From an uncultured Aquimarina sp. (lineage in GTDB: Bacteria; Bacteroidota; Bacteroidia; Flavobacteriales; Flavobacteriaceae), in contig CANLMN010000039.1 of assembly GCA_947492105.1 (NCBI GenBank), positions 1-33,161 on the forward strand: a DNA stretch of 33,161 nt, read 5' to 3'. The notes under the pieces were generated by a model that was not told the DNA's origin, did no database searches, and was given only the letters and a program-made list of their open reading frames with translations. Position numbers and translations under genes: made by a program. This document shows positions 24,853 through 33,161 of this stretch, piece by piece. How positions within the stretch are numbered: the first letter of the stretch is position 1; every line of letters begins with the position of its first letter.

Positions 24853-27800
24853 TTATAGTATGACGAGTTTTTCAATTTTCTCAACCGTCTTGTTGGTTAA
24901 CGTAGATTTTACCGAAATCTTATATACGTATACACCCTTTCCTACACGATCTCCGAAATTATCCCTTCCATCCCACGTAATATCGTCCCGATAGGTACGT
25001 TTACCCGATAATGATTGGTTATGTGTCCATATTACTTTTCCGGATACGGTAAAGACTTGCACTTGTACATCTAGTATTGCTGAGACTGGATTATTATGGC
25101 TGAACCAAAATTCTGTATAATTAATTAATGGGTTTGGATAGTTCAAAACATTCTCTATAGCAAACTCTTCTTCGGCTAACACTACAAACTCTATCTCTTG
25201 TGTACTACTATTATTATACACATCCCACACGCGCACACTCAAGGTATGCGTTCCTGGCTCTAAATCTCGTAACTTAAAATTAAGAGACCCGGCAGTAAAA
25301 TCATCTAGGTTCGTTTCATAAAAATCGTTCAGAACAATAGGATTAGTTTCATCCCCATCAATTATCGCAATAATATCATGACCAATACCACTCGAGGTAT
25401 TAATTCCATTCTCATCCTGAAATTTGGCAATCAAAACTGGAGAGCTATTCACGATTCCACCTGATACAAAATTTTCATCATTAAGAAACAACGTTATTTC
25501 TGGTCCTTTTGTATCTTCTGGTGCATTTTCATTAATACCTCCTATTAATATTGTATCATCCCGCCCAGCTTGATCTTCATCAATCACAGAGTTTTCTGCG
25601 TAAAAACTCACTCGGCCTGTCCCTACTGGGATCTTTATATCTCTTGGAACAACAAACTCAAAACTAAAGAGTCCATTCTTAACGGATGCTTTACCCTTAA
25701 AAATCACCCCGCCTAACTCCTTAAAAGTTAATTTTTGGATCACTCCAAACTCATCTCTGATACCATCATTTGCCAGAGTTGTTCGTTCACCTTGTTTGTC
25801 AAATACTACTGTTGACAGGACGCCATTGTATTTTACATCAATTGCTCCTCCCTTAACTACTTCTCCTGATAGTTTCACCTTTGAAAGCGCTTCTAAAGCA
25901 CTTACGTCTCCACTCCCTACAGGAACATCATTAATTTTTGTTAATCTAATTTGTCTTTTAGGTACTGATAGCTTCATTGCCGGATCGCCAATAAAAAACA
26001 CAACTCTCGAATCACTATTAAAAACACTATTCTTCGTACGTACCAAAGCCTGAGCAATACTTGTGTATACTTCATTTTCTGGAAAAAGATAATTTGGCAA
26101 TCTATCATTAAACTGAATTCCCTGAGGCACTCCTATTTGCCTTGTTGTGGTAATCATACTCACAGCCCCTCCATTAGGATTAGCGTACATTACTTCACCT
26201 GCGGTAATTCTTTCTGGATTATCGAATTTTGTAAAATTACAAGTCACTGTTATAAACAGCGGATACTTCCCTTTATTTTCTAAATTCCTAGCGTCTTCTT
26301 TTGTAATAACAAACTCCGTTGCCAACCCTTCTTCTCCTCCATGGCCAAAATAATTAACAACCAAACTTCCAGATTCTATGGCATCTAACATAGCTGCATT
26401 AGCTTCTGGATAGCGTGCCCCTCCAGCAATAGTTTCTTGTTTAAACGCATCCATATGAATTTTTTCCACATTACTCGTAAGCAACAAAGTATCTATCTTA
26501 TTCGCTATCAGGTCTAAATTAAACTGTATACTTGTTTCCCAAAGTTCATCTACATCGTCCGACACATACAAATGCCTGTTACGCCAACTACCATAAGACG
26601 ATCTATTATTGTATTCTATAATTTTATCAACTGCAACATTAGCATTATCAGGAGCATCAACTAATATCCGTCCAACTGCTAAATCCAATTTATCAGAGCT
26701 AGCAAGAATTCCTTCGTTTGGGTCTAGGGTTGCATAGAAATCATCAGTCATAAAAGACCCTCTCAAATCACTACTCTCCAATGATTCAAAAACAGGAACA
26801 ATATTATTATTCACATCGAGTCTATTATTACGATAATCAACAGAGGTATCTCCAAACAAGCACAGATACTTTAAACGTTTTTCAGGTACAGAAGCATTCT
26901 CATAGATATATCGCACAAAATTTCTTATTGCTCCAACATCTAATTTACCACTAGAAAACTCATTATATATAAGCTCTAAGGGCACTACTTTCGTATTCAA
27001 GTTGCTATTGGTTCTATGAAAATTAGCCAATCTATTTGCTGCTGACAATAGTTCATTATTCGTGACAATGAGGTAGTCCAAATCTTCAAAATCTCCAGTG
27101 CTATTTTTGAAGATAGTCCCCTTGAGATTCTGATTAGCTACTCTAGAATTTTCAGGTATTTCTGGTTGATAAAAATCGGTAACTTCAACAATTAAATATT
27201 TTTTTGCAGTATCCATGGGAGCTTTAAAGGTCAAAGTACTAGACCCTGAATTACTAGCAACAACTTTTACGGCTTTAGGATCTGTAACATCCCATACCGC
27301 TCCCACATTGGTAGCATTTGACAAGGTATAACCACCTACACCTCCACCAATACTGGCTTTTTGAGAAAAATTAAATTGTTTCCCATATCCCTTTAAAGGA
27401 ACAGTTCCCTCTACACGAATGTAATCAAGATAGCCTTCGTTATCAGGATTACCTTGTTGGTTATATCTCACAACTACCACATTTGTATTCGTTGTTGTGG
27501 TAACACTTTTCTCCACCCCGCTATCGCTGGACACATTAGGGAATTGAACACTTACAAAATTTATTGTTCCAATAGATTCACCATTAACAGCAACCTCCAT
27601 TTCTGAAGGTGTAAATCCTTTTGCAGAAGCTTTTACACGGACATTCAAATCAGAATTTGGTACAATTTCGGGAAAATCAAAAGCATAACTTCTTTCCAAT
27701 TCTATATCAAACTTATCTCCGAACCATCTACGCCCCGATTTTGACAATGTTACCAAATCCTTTTCCTCAAAAAGCACAGATTTATAACTTGTAATTTGTT

Positions 27801-28689
27801 CCGTTGCACTTTCAGAAGTTTCTGTTTGTGTTTGTATACGCTTTCCAACGCTCCCTCCTATAGTAACGTAATAATAGGATGTAGTAGCATAAGGATTAAT
27901 ATGAGAATCATTTTCACGGACATATCCCAATGTGCTTTCTCCATAAAACAAAATACTATCATCCCCAGAAAAACTACCATCCCCACCGTCATTAATCTGT
28001 ATCGCAATTTCAGGTAAATCAAAATCGGTATTCAATTCATTTGATAAGGGTAAGGATTTACCCCCGTGACCATATATTTTTATCGTTTTTGGATCAACAC
28101 CATTCAAATTAAAACCAAGATCGCTCAAAAAATTAGCTGTAATTCGATACACACCTGTTTTTGGCACAATAAATCGACGCCAATCTCCAGAAGCCAGTAC
28201 TGAGTTGGTCAAAGCCAAATTAGTACCAAAACTTCGTTTGGCTCCATAGCTACCCATTGTTGTATAATTCAAGTCAAAAGAAACTATTTTCTTAAAAACC
28301 CCTTTCTCCTTAATAATAGGGCTAATTTGTATAAATCCTGCATTGACACCTCTTTCGGTAGTTGTTCTAACGACAAAATGAACTTTTTCTGGAATTGTAT
28401 TACTATTAAGGTCTTTTAAATACTCTTTAGCTATTGTTTTATAAACAATATTTGTAATTTTAGCACTTCGAGGATTAATCTCTCTACTTTCGTCCCACTG
28501 TTGCACAAAAAATAACCCCTTGGAAAGGTTATAATTTGTAAAATCTGGGGCAAAACCAGGAATTCTTTGATAGCTCCCTTCATACCCATGAATGACCTCA
28601 TCATTCCATTCCAAATCGAAATGTTGTTGTTGGGCTGTTAATAAGCAACTGTAAAAAACGGAAATAAATAGTAGCACTTTGGACATCAT
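24853..28689 (-). CDS. porU: PorU, type IX secretion system sortase
   Basis: Cell-surface cysteine protease of 1278 aa (peptidase C25, gingipain-like) that cuts the C-terminal signal from type IX cargo and joins the cargo to surface glycolipid. A signal peptide (about 1-20) comes first. The caspase-like catalytic domain (about 535-900) carries His783 in NYFGHGGEEG and Cys817 in FITVTCNFTKFD, the catalytic pair. The C-terminal region (about 1180-1278) with NYPNPLINYTEFWFSHN and VYVYKISV is the sorting/Ig-like tail that PorU keeps. It could start at either of two adjacent ATGs (28689 or 28686). It diverges from gldJ and is followed by porV. Confidence 0.96.
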   Translation of the reverse strand: MMSKVLLFISVFYSCLLTAQQQHFDLEWNDEVIHGYEGSYQRIPGFAPDFTNYNLSKGLFFVQQWDESREINPRSAKITNIVYKTIAKEYLKDLNSNTIPEKVHFVVRTTTERGVNAGFIQISPIIKEKGVFKKIVSFDLNYTTMGSYGAKRSFGTNLALTNSVLASGDWRRFIVPKTGVYRITANFLSDLGFNLNGVDPKTIKIYGHGGKSLPLSNELNTDFDLPEIAIQINDGGDGSFSGDDSILFYGESTLGYVRENDSHINPYATTSYYYVTIGGSVGKRIQTQTETSESATEQITSYKSVLFEEKDLVTLSKSGRRWFGDKFDIELERSYAFDFPEIVPNSDLNVRVKASAKGFTPSEMEVAVNGESIGTINFVSVQFPNVSSDSGVEKSVTTTTNTNVVVVRYNQQGNPDNEGYLDYIRVEGTVPLKGYGKQFNFSQKASIGGGVGGYTLSNATNVGAVWDVTDPKAVKVVASNSGSSTLTFKAPMDTAKKYLIVEVTDFYQPEIPENSRVANQNLKGTIFKNSTGDFEDLDYLIVTNNELLSAANRLANFHRTNSNLNTKVVPLELIYNEFSSGKLDVGAIRNFVRYIYENASVPEKRLKYLCLFGDTSVDYRNNRLDVNNNIVPVFESLESSDLRGSFMTDDFYATLDPNEGILASSDKLDLAVGRILVDAPDNANVAVDKIIEYNNRSSYGSWRNRHLYVSDDVDELWETSIQFNLDLIANKIDTLLLTSNVEKIHMDAFKQETIAGGARYPEANAAMLDAIESGSLVVNYFGHGGEEGLATEFVITKEDARNLENKGKYPLFITVTCNFTKFDNPERITAGEVMYANPNGGAVSMITTTRQIGVPQGIQFNDRLPNYLFPENEVYTSIAQALVRTKNSVFNSDSRVVFFIGDPAMKLSVPKRQIRLTKINDVPVGSGDVSALEALSKVKLSGEVVKGGAIDVKYNGVLSTVVFDKQGERTTLANDGIRDEFGVIQKLTFKELGGVIFKGKASVKNGLFSFEFVVPRDIKIPVGTGRVSFYAENSVIDEDQAGRDDTILIGGINENAPEDTKGPEITLFLNDENFVSGGIVNSSPVLIAKFQDENGINTSSGIGHDIIAIIDGDETNPIVLNDFYETNLDDFTAGSLNFKLRDLEPGTHTLSVRVWDVYNNSSTQEIEFVVLAEEEFAIENVLNYPNPLINYTEFWFSHNNPVSAILDVQVQVFTVSGKVIWTHNQSLSGKRTYRDDITWDGRDNFGDRVGKGVYVYKISVKSTLTNKTVEKIEKLVIL

Positions 28690-28862
28690 AGCGAATAACG
28701 TTTTGAACTTCTTGTTTAGTATTCAAAAAGCAAGAATACCAACAAAAAACCAAGATAACAATAATAAACAAATATTTTATCCGTTTATAGATAATCTAAA
28801 AAACAACCGACTTTAAGATTCCTAGTAATAATCAACAACTCAATAATATTTTTGAAATAATC

Positions 28863-28891
28863 TTGTTAATTAAGCGTTAATTACTATATTG
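28863..28891 (+). promoter_or_regulatory. Candidate promoter of gldJ
   Basis: TTG (28863-28865), 19 bases, then TATATTG (28885-28891), in the divergent spacer between porU and gldJ. The leader would be about 30 bases. The layout is the same as the candidate before the DUF349 gene. Confidence 0.45.
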
Positions 28892-28927
28892 CGAATCCTA
28901 TTATCTACTTAAAAAGTAACATATATT

Positions 28928-30622
28928 ATGAAAATGAATGGCCTACTCAAACTACCTATCGCATTACTAGCATGCGTTTTAGCGTTTAGTTGCTCTAAAT
29001 CTGGAAAAGATTACAAAAACAGTTCCAGAGCAACGGGATGGAAATTTGGCGATAAGCAAGGTGGTTTCCAACCTAATACAAACTACCAAGAACAAGAAAC
29101 TGGACCAGGTTTAGTGTTTATTGAAGGTGGTACTTTTACTATGGGACGGGTACAAGATGATGTGATGCATGATTGGAATAACACACCTAATCAACAGCAT
29201 GTTCAATCATTTTATATGGATGAAACTGAAGTTACTAACCTCATGTATTTGGAATACTTAGATTGGTTAAAACGTGTATATCCACCAATTGAAGCTAACT
29301 ACAAGAACATCTACAAAGGTGCTTTGCCTGATACATTGGTATGGCGTAACAGATTAGGGTTCAACGAAGTAATGACAAACAATTATTTACGTCATCCTGC
29401 TTATGCAAACTATCCGGTTGTTGGTGTGAATTGGATTCAAGCAAACGCATTTAGCAAGTGGAGAACAGACAGAAATAATGAAAGAATATTATTAGAAGAA
29501 AGCGTTATTGCAAAAGATGCTCCATCTCAAGCCTCTGCAGGTAACACATTCAATACAGAAACATATTTGAATGCTCCTACGCAAGTTTATGGAGGAAATA
29601 CAGAAATTACTCAAGGTGGTAAGTCTTCTTCTAAAAATGCAAAGAAAAATGATTCTACTGGTTTATATATCCAAAGAAAAGATGGGTTATTGATGCCGCA
29701 GTATAGATTACCTACAGAAGTAGAATGGGAATATGCTGCTATAGGATTGGTAGGTATTAGAACCTATAATATCTACAGAGGTCGTAAGAAATATCCATGG
29801 GATGGACAATACACTAGATCTGGTAAGCGTAAGACCCGAGGTGATCAATTAGCAAACTTCAAGCAATCAGATGGTGATTATGGTGGTATTGCAGGATGGA
29901 GTGATGATGGAGCAGATATTACTGCAGAAGTGAAAAACTATGAACCAAATCCATTTGGATTGTATGATATGTCTGGTAATGTATCCGAGTGGGTAGCTGA
30001 TGTATATCGTCCAATTGTAGATGATGAATTTAATGATTTCAACTACTACAGAGGTAATGTATACACCAAAAACGCTATTAATGAAGATGGTACTGTAAAA
30101 GTTGTGACAATTGATTCTATTGTTTTTGATACTTTAAGTAACGGAAAAATCGTTGCTAGAGATCTTCCAGGAGAGATCGTACAAACAGAATTAACAGATG
30201 ACGAAACGTATTTGAGAACAAACTTTTCTAAAAGTGATAACAGAAACTTTAGAGACGGAGATCGCAGCTCTACAAGATATTATGAGTCTTTTGGATTTGA
30301 AGATGATCAAGATGGACAATCAGAGAACGATAGTAGACGTATGTACAACTCTCCAATACATTCTGTAACTGCTGATAGTACTGGACAGATTGCAAGAAGT
30401 TATGATGAATCTAGAACCCGTACTACACTTATCGATGATAATGTACGTGTATACAAAGGTGGATCATGGAAAGATAGAGAATATTGGTTAGACCCTGCAC
30501 AACGTAGATATTTCCCTCAGGATATGTCAACGGATTATATAGGTTTCCGTAACGCAATGTCAAGAGTTGGATCTAAATCCCTAAAAGGAAAAGATAAAAG
30601 ACCAACGCACACAAAAAATTAA
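28928..30622 (+). CDS. gldJ: GldJ, gliding motility lipoprotein
   Basis: Lipoprotein of 564 aa required for gliding and for type IX secretion in Flavobacteriia. The signal peptide ends in a lipobox LAFSC, with Cys22 as the lipid anchor. Most of the protein is an FGE-sulfatase (formylglycine-generating enzyme-like) domain: GPGLVFIEGGTFTMGR (about 59-74), DETEVTNLMYLEYL, RLPTEVEWEYAA, FGLYDMSGNVSEWVADVY and KGGSWKDREYWLDPAQRR. It contains a Ser/Lys/Asn-rich insertion (about 180-245) and a long charged insertion (about 370-495), normal for GldJ, and probably has a structural role. It is divergent from porU and followed by murF behind a terminator. Confidence 0.96.
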   Translation: MKMNGLLKLPIALLACVLAFSCSKSGKDYKNSSRATGWKFGDKQGGFQPNTNYQEQETGPGLVFIEGGTFTMGRVQDDVMHDWNNTPNQQHVQSFYMDETEVTNLMYLEYLDWLKRVYPPIEANYKNIYKGALPDTLVWRNRLGFNEVMTNNYLRHPAYANYPVVGVNWIQANAFSKWRTDRNNERILLEESVIAKDAPSQASAGNTFNTETYLNAPTQVYGGNTEITQGGKSSSKNAKKNDSTGLYIQRKDGLLMPQYRLPTEVEWEYAAIGLVGIRTYNIYRGRKKYPWDGQYTRSGKRKTRGDQLANFKQSDGDYGGIAGWSDDGADITAEVKNYEPNPFGLYDMSGNVSEWVADVYRPIVDDEFNDFNYYRGNVYTKNAINEDGTVKVVTIDSIVFDTLSNGKIVARDLPGEIVQTELTDDETYLRTNFSKSDNRNFRDGDRSSTRYYESFGFEDDQDGQSENDSRRMYNSPIHSVTADSTGQIARSYDESRTRTTLIDDNVRVYKGGSWKDREYWLDPAQRRYFPQDMSTDYIGFRNAMSRVGSKSLKGKDKRPTHTKN

Positions 30623-30655
30623 CCATTCGACTAAAGAATTAAGTAGTAAAAGATA

Positions 30656-30687
30656 GAAAAAGCCCTGCATATATGCTGGGCTTTTTT
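30656..30687 (+). terminator. Rho-independent terminator after gldJ
   Basis: AGCCC and GGGCT arms with an inner self-complementary GCATATATGC, flanked by A and T runs and ending in TTTTTT (30682-30687). It lies 34 bases after the gldJ stop and 23 before the murF start, so murF is either read through or has its own weak promoter. Confidence 0.85.
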
Positions 30688-30709
30688 ATATCAAAATTTC
30701 TGTAACCTT

Positions 30710-31990
30710 ATGCAAATAGAAAAATTACATCTTCTTTTTACCCAATCTTCTGGGGTTTGTACAGACACAAGAAAACTAAAACCTAATCAGCTTTTTTTTG
30801 CATTAAAAGGCACCAATTTTGATGGAAATCTATATGCCGACAAAGCATTGCAAAATGCCGCTTCTTACGCAGTTATTGACAATCCAGATTACAAAAAAAC
30901 TGACAAACATATCTTAGTTAGCGATGTGTTACAAACCTTACAAGATCTATCCACGTATCATCGTCAACAACTAGGGATCCCTATTATAGGACTGACCGGC
31001 AGTAATGGAAAAACAACCACAAAAGAATTAATCAATAGTGTATTAGCAACCAGTTACCAAACCACAGCCACAGAAGGAAACCTCAACAATCACATTGGGG
31101 TGCCACTCACACTCTTATCTATGAATAGAGATACAGAGATCGGAATCGTAGAAATGGGAGCAAACAATCCAGGAGAGATTGCATTATTGTCCGAAATTGC
31201 CCAACCAGATTACGGATATATCACCAATATAGGAAAAGCACACTTAGAGGGATTTAAAAACCTTGAAGGCGTATTAGAAGCAAAAACAGAACTCTATAGA
31301 TATTTACAGAAACACGACAAACGTATTTTCTTAAATATTGATGACCTCCAACTTCAAACAAAAGCTGGAACAGAAAACTTATATACATTTTCACAAAAAC
31401 AAGATGCAGACTTACGAATAACATTAAAGTCTGCTGATCCAATGGTGAGTCTACAATTTGATAATATCACAATTCCCAGCCAACTTATAGGTATCTATAA
31501 TGCTACAAATATTGCCGCTGCAGTTGCCATAGGAACCTATTTTAAAATATCCAAAAAAGACATTGCCAAAGCCATAACTTCGTATATCCCAAAAAACAAT
31601 CGTTCTCAATTACTCAAACGTGACAAACAGTTAATTATCATGGATGCCTACAACGCTAATCCAACAAGTATGACGGCTGCTATCACCAACTTGGCGCAAT
31701 TGGAAGCCAAATCAAAAACTGCATTTCTTGGAGATATGTTTGAAGTTGGAACAACTACCGCAGATGAACATCAAGCAATTCTAGAACAAATCTGCGCCAC
31801 TAACGTTGAACAAATCTTTCTTATTGGAACTCATTTTTCTAAAGTGCAAACAGAGGACACCAGAGTACAATTATATAATTCTGTAGACGCTTTTATAAAA
31901 AATGCACCAAAGAAAAAAAGCATTGAAGGAACTATCCTCATCAAAGGCTCTAGAGGGATGAAATTAGAACGCTTATTAGATTTTTTATAA
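30710..31990 (+). CDS. murF: MurF, UDP-MurNAc-tripeptide D-alanyl-D-alanine ligase
   Basis: Cytoplasmic Mur ligase of 426 aa that adds D-Ala-D-Ala to UDP-MurNAc-tripeptide, the last cytoplasmic step of the peptidoglycan precursor. The N-terminal substrate domain is about 1-90. The ATP P-loop is TGSNGKTT (96-103), followed by GNLNNHIGVPLTLL, VEMGANNPGEI and IGKAHLEGF. The C-terminal domain starts near 300 with MDAYNANPTSM. Length is normal. gldJ-murF is a common order in Flavobacteriia. It ends just before a palindrome that precedes the toxin-antitoxin pair. Confidence 0.95.
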   Translation: MQIEKLHLLFTQSSGVCTDTRKLKPNQLFFALKGTNFDGNLYADKALQNAASYAVIDNPDYKKTDKHILVSDVLQTLQDLSTYHRQQLGIPIIGLTGSNGKTTTKELINSVLATSYQTTATEGNLNNHIGVPLTLLSMNRDTEIGIVEMGANNPGEIALLSEIAQPDYGYITNIGKAHLEGFKNLEGVLEAKTELYRYLQKHDKRIFLNIDDLQLQTKAGTENLYTFSQKQDADLRITLKSADPMVSLQFDNITIPSQLIGIYNATNIAAAVAIGTYFKISKKDIAKAITSYIPKNNRSQLLKRDKQLIIMDAYNANPTSMTAAITNLAQLEAKSKTAFLGDMFEVGTTTADEHQAILEQICATNVEQIFLIGTHFSKVQTEDTRVQLYNSVDAFIKNAPKKKSIEGTILIKGSRGMKLERLLDFL

Positions 31991-32016
31991 TAATAACGAC
32001 AAATGTCGTTATTATT
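31989..32016. promoter_or_regulatory. 13-bp-arm palindrome before the toxin-antitoxin operon
   Basis: Perfect inverted repeat: arm 31989-32001, two-base centre AA, arm 32004-32016, with the core CGACAAATGTCG. It overlaps the murF stop and falls where the -33 region of the downstream promoter would be. It could be the operator for antitoxin self-repression, or a terminator for murF (a T-rich stretch follows). Confidence 0.6.
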
Positions 32017-32029
32017 TTGACTTTTTTCG

Positions 32030-32037
32030 TATTTTTG
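32030..32037 (+). promoter_or_regulatory. -7 element of the toxin-antitoxin operon
   Basis: TATTTTTG is an exact TAnnTTTG match ending 10 bases before the first antitoxin ATG, implying a very short leader. No TTG lies at the usual -33 distance; the palindrome occupies that place. Confidence 0.4.
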
Positions 32038-32047
32038 AAAAAATCTT

Positions 32048-32476
32048 ATGTCTATGGAAAATACTTCAGGTAGCGCATTATCATACTCTAGTATTGATGA
32101 TCGCGGAATAGTCAATCTCATACAAACTACTCGAACAGGTGTAGCCTATGCTTTGTTTCAAAATATAATGGAGAATAGTGCTTTTAGTATTAAGGAGTGG
32201 GCAGACTATTTACATATCTCGGAGAGAACTATGCAGCGTTATACCAAAGAAAAAAAAGTATTTGACCCTGTTCAATCCGAAAGGATTCTCGAAATAGCCT
32301 TGGTCTATAAGTTTGGCGTCTCTGTATTTGAGAGCAAAAAACACTTTGACATATGGCTAGCTACGACAAATGTTGCTCTGGGAAACCTAGCTCCAAAATC
32401 TTTGTTAGACACCACATTTGGCATTGGTCTGCTCAAAGATGAGTTACAACGTATTGCCTATGGTATACTTTCATGA
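32048..32476 (+). CDS. Xre/MbcA/ParS-type antitoxin (DUF2384)
   Basis: Antitoxin of 142 aa for the RES toxin that follows. An N-terminal helical part contains a helix-turn-helix (about 46-66, SIKEWADYLHISERTMQRYT). The C-terminal DUF2384 toxin-binding domain (about 75-142) includes DIWLATTNVALGNLAPKSLL and a short tail ending in IAYGILS. Family antitoxins bind DNA and repress their own operon, fitting the palindrome just upstream. An alternative start is Met3 (32054), close after the first; either leaves the domains intact. The stop overlaps the toxin ATG in an ATGA junction (32473-32476). Confidence 0.9.
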   Translation: MSMENTSGSALSYSSIDDRGIVNLIQTTRTGVAYALFQNIMENSAFSIKEWADYLHISERTMQRYTKEKKVFDPVQSERILEIALVYKFGVSVFESKKHFDIWLATTNVALGNLAPKSLLDTTFGIGLLKDELQRIAYGILS

Positions 32477-32934
32477 AAGTATACAGACTATCCAAAAAGA
32501 AATACTGCCATGATCTAAGTGGTCGTGGTGCAGAAATTGCTGGTGGACGCTGGAACAGCAAAGGCTTTGCAATGGTCTACACCTCCGACTCCAGAGCATT
32601 ATGTACTGCAGAAATTGCTATACGCATACCTTTAGGAATACTCCCTCTTGACTATTATTTGATCGAAATAGCTATTCCAGATACAATTATTATCCAAGAT
32701 GTGCCCAAAAAACTTCCAAAAGACTGGAAACATTGGCCACACGCAAAGTCTACACAGCAACTTGGAGACGCTTTTATTCAAAAAACACAACATGCAGTTC
32801 TCAGAGTACCATCTGCCGTAGTACAAGGAGATTTTAATTATCTACTAAATCCTAATCATTCGGATTTTCATCAAATCAAAATCGTCAAAACTACCATCTT
32901 TGAATTTGATAAACGTTGGGCAGAACCAAAATAA
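32473..32934 (+). CDS. RES-domain toxin
   Basis: Toxin of 153 aa of the RES family, whose studied members degrade NAD+. The family's key residues are present: Arg5 in KVYRLS, Arg26 in GGRWNSKG, Tyr36 in MVYTS, Glu47 in CTAEIAI and Ser114 in VPSAVV, with NYLLNPNHSDF (about 122-132) completing the fold. Length is normal and the frame is intact, so it is probably active and held by the antitoxin. It is translationally coupled to the antitoxin gene. An insertion sequence begins about 55 bases after its stop. Confidence 0.93.
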   Translation: MKVYRLSKKKYCHDLSGRGAEIAGGRWNSKGFAMVYTSDSRALCTAEIAIRIPLGILPLDYYLIEIAIPDTIIIQDVPKKLPKDWKHWPHAKSTQQLGDAFIQKTQHAVLRVPSAVVQGDFNYLLNPNHSDFHQIKIVKTTIFEFDKRWAEPK

Positions 32935-32989
32935 ATACGTTATCTATTTCATAAATCTTTTTACCAATACCATTTATCATCTCTAATTA

Positions 32990-33161
32990 GGGTCTGCTGA
33001 AAAACTCAGGCAGCATTTCTGGTTAGAAATTGATATTTGAATTGGCTTTGGTAACTTTTCTTTTCCCTTAGATTTTTGATTTCGTCCATTACGAATTTGA
33101 TAAATTTTAACCAATAGTGCGCCACCTCAGCCAAATTGACTAAGTTGAGCACTAATATGAT
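32990..33161 (-). mobile_element. End of an insertion sequence, cut by the window edge
   Basis: GGGTCTGCTGAAAAA at 32990-33004 looks like a terminal inverted repeat, lying immediately outside the transposase stop codon. The other end is outside the window, so length, target duplication and family cannot be read. The preceding CTAATTAG (32983-32990) is a palindromic candidate target. Confidence 0.7.
33006..33161 (-). CDS. Transposase, C-terminal fragment (runs off the window)
   Basis: An open frame enters from the right edge and gives the last 51 residues, containing LNLVNLAEVAHYWLKFI, a short Lys-rich helix and SQFKYQFLTRNAA, before a TGA at 33006-33008. The hydrophobic helix followed by a basic tail ending just inside an inverted repeat is typical of DDE transposase C-termini. 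The family is not assigned. The gene is partial only because the window ends. Confidence 0.6.
   Translation of the reverse strand: MILVLNLVNLAEVAHYWLKFIKFVMDEIKNLREKKSYQSQFKYQFLTRNAA

Noticed and set aside
1-33161. CRISPR array, tRNA or rRNA genes
   Set aside because: No regularly spaced repeats and no cloverleaf or rRNA-like sequence were found on reading both strands.

Overview
The window looks like chromosomal DNA of a gliding-type marine Flavobacteriaceae bacterium (Bacteroidota); the genus cannot be fixed from sequence alone. The evidence is AT-rich DNA, -7 elements of the TAnnTTTG type in place of sigma70 boxes, few Shine-Dalgarno sites, gliding and type IX secretion genes (gldA, gldJ, porU, porV), a methionine synthase split into two genes, and lineage-typical unknowns (DUF2452, DUF2805, DUF349, GIN-domain lipoprotein).

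Layout. 1-443: no gene, only a promoter. 444-3644: fdhD plus an FdhF/YdeP-type molybdopterin oxidoreductase. 3937-4830: gldA. 4831-5384: a gene-free convergent region holding the first copy of a dispersed repeat. 5385-7228 (minus): a PagL-like lipid A deacylase relative, translationally coupled to a GIN-domain lipoprotein. 7520-13418 (minus): a methionine/folate block consisting of a candidate promoter, a SAM-I (S-box) riboswitch, metH N-part, metH C-part, a DinB-fold protein and metF. 13673-15422 (minus): an overlapping polysaccharide deacetylase and formyltransferase pair. 15745-20510 (plus): a compact photolyase/cryptochrome operon with DUF2256 (48 aa), a DASH cryptochrome, an FeS photolyase of the PhrB type, a third divergent photolyase homologue and DUF2805. 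20732-23545: DUF2452, the second repeat copy, and a large DUF349 protein. A 21-bp-stem bidirectional terminator then separates this from porU-porV (minus, 23620-28689), which diverge from gldJ-murF (plus, 28928-31990). 32048-32934: an Xre/RES toxin-antitoxin pair behind a palindrome. The right edge (about 32990-33161) is the end of an insertion sequence with the C-terminus of its transposase.

How the genes work together. The met block is a SAM-feedback methionine synthesis unit: MetF makes 5-methyl-THF and the two MetH parts use it to methylate homocysteine. The photolyase operon collects three different flavoprotein branches with two small proteins of unknown role, and is the most system-like part of the window. 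PorU, PorV, GldJ and GldA belong to type IX secretion and gliding. The deacetylase/formyltransferase pair may replace N-acetyl with N-formyl on a surface sugar (inference).

The least expected items are the five-gene photolyase operon with GTTnAAC repeats at its promoter, the third photolyase homologue lacking the usual FAD-pocket motif, the two-copy repeat with imperfect terminal inverted repeats, the deacetylase/formyltransferase coupling, and the DinB gene inside the riboswitch-controlled met cluster. No tRNA, rRNA or CRISPR array was seen.
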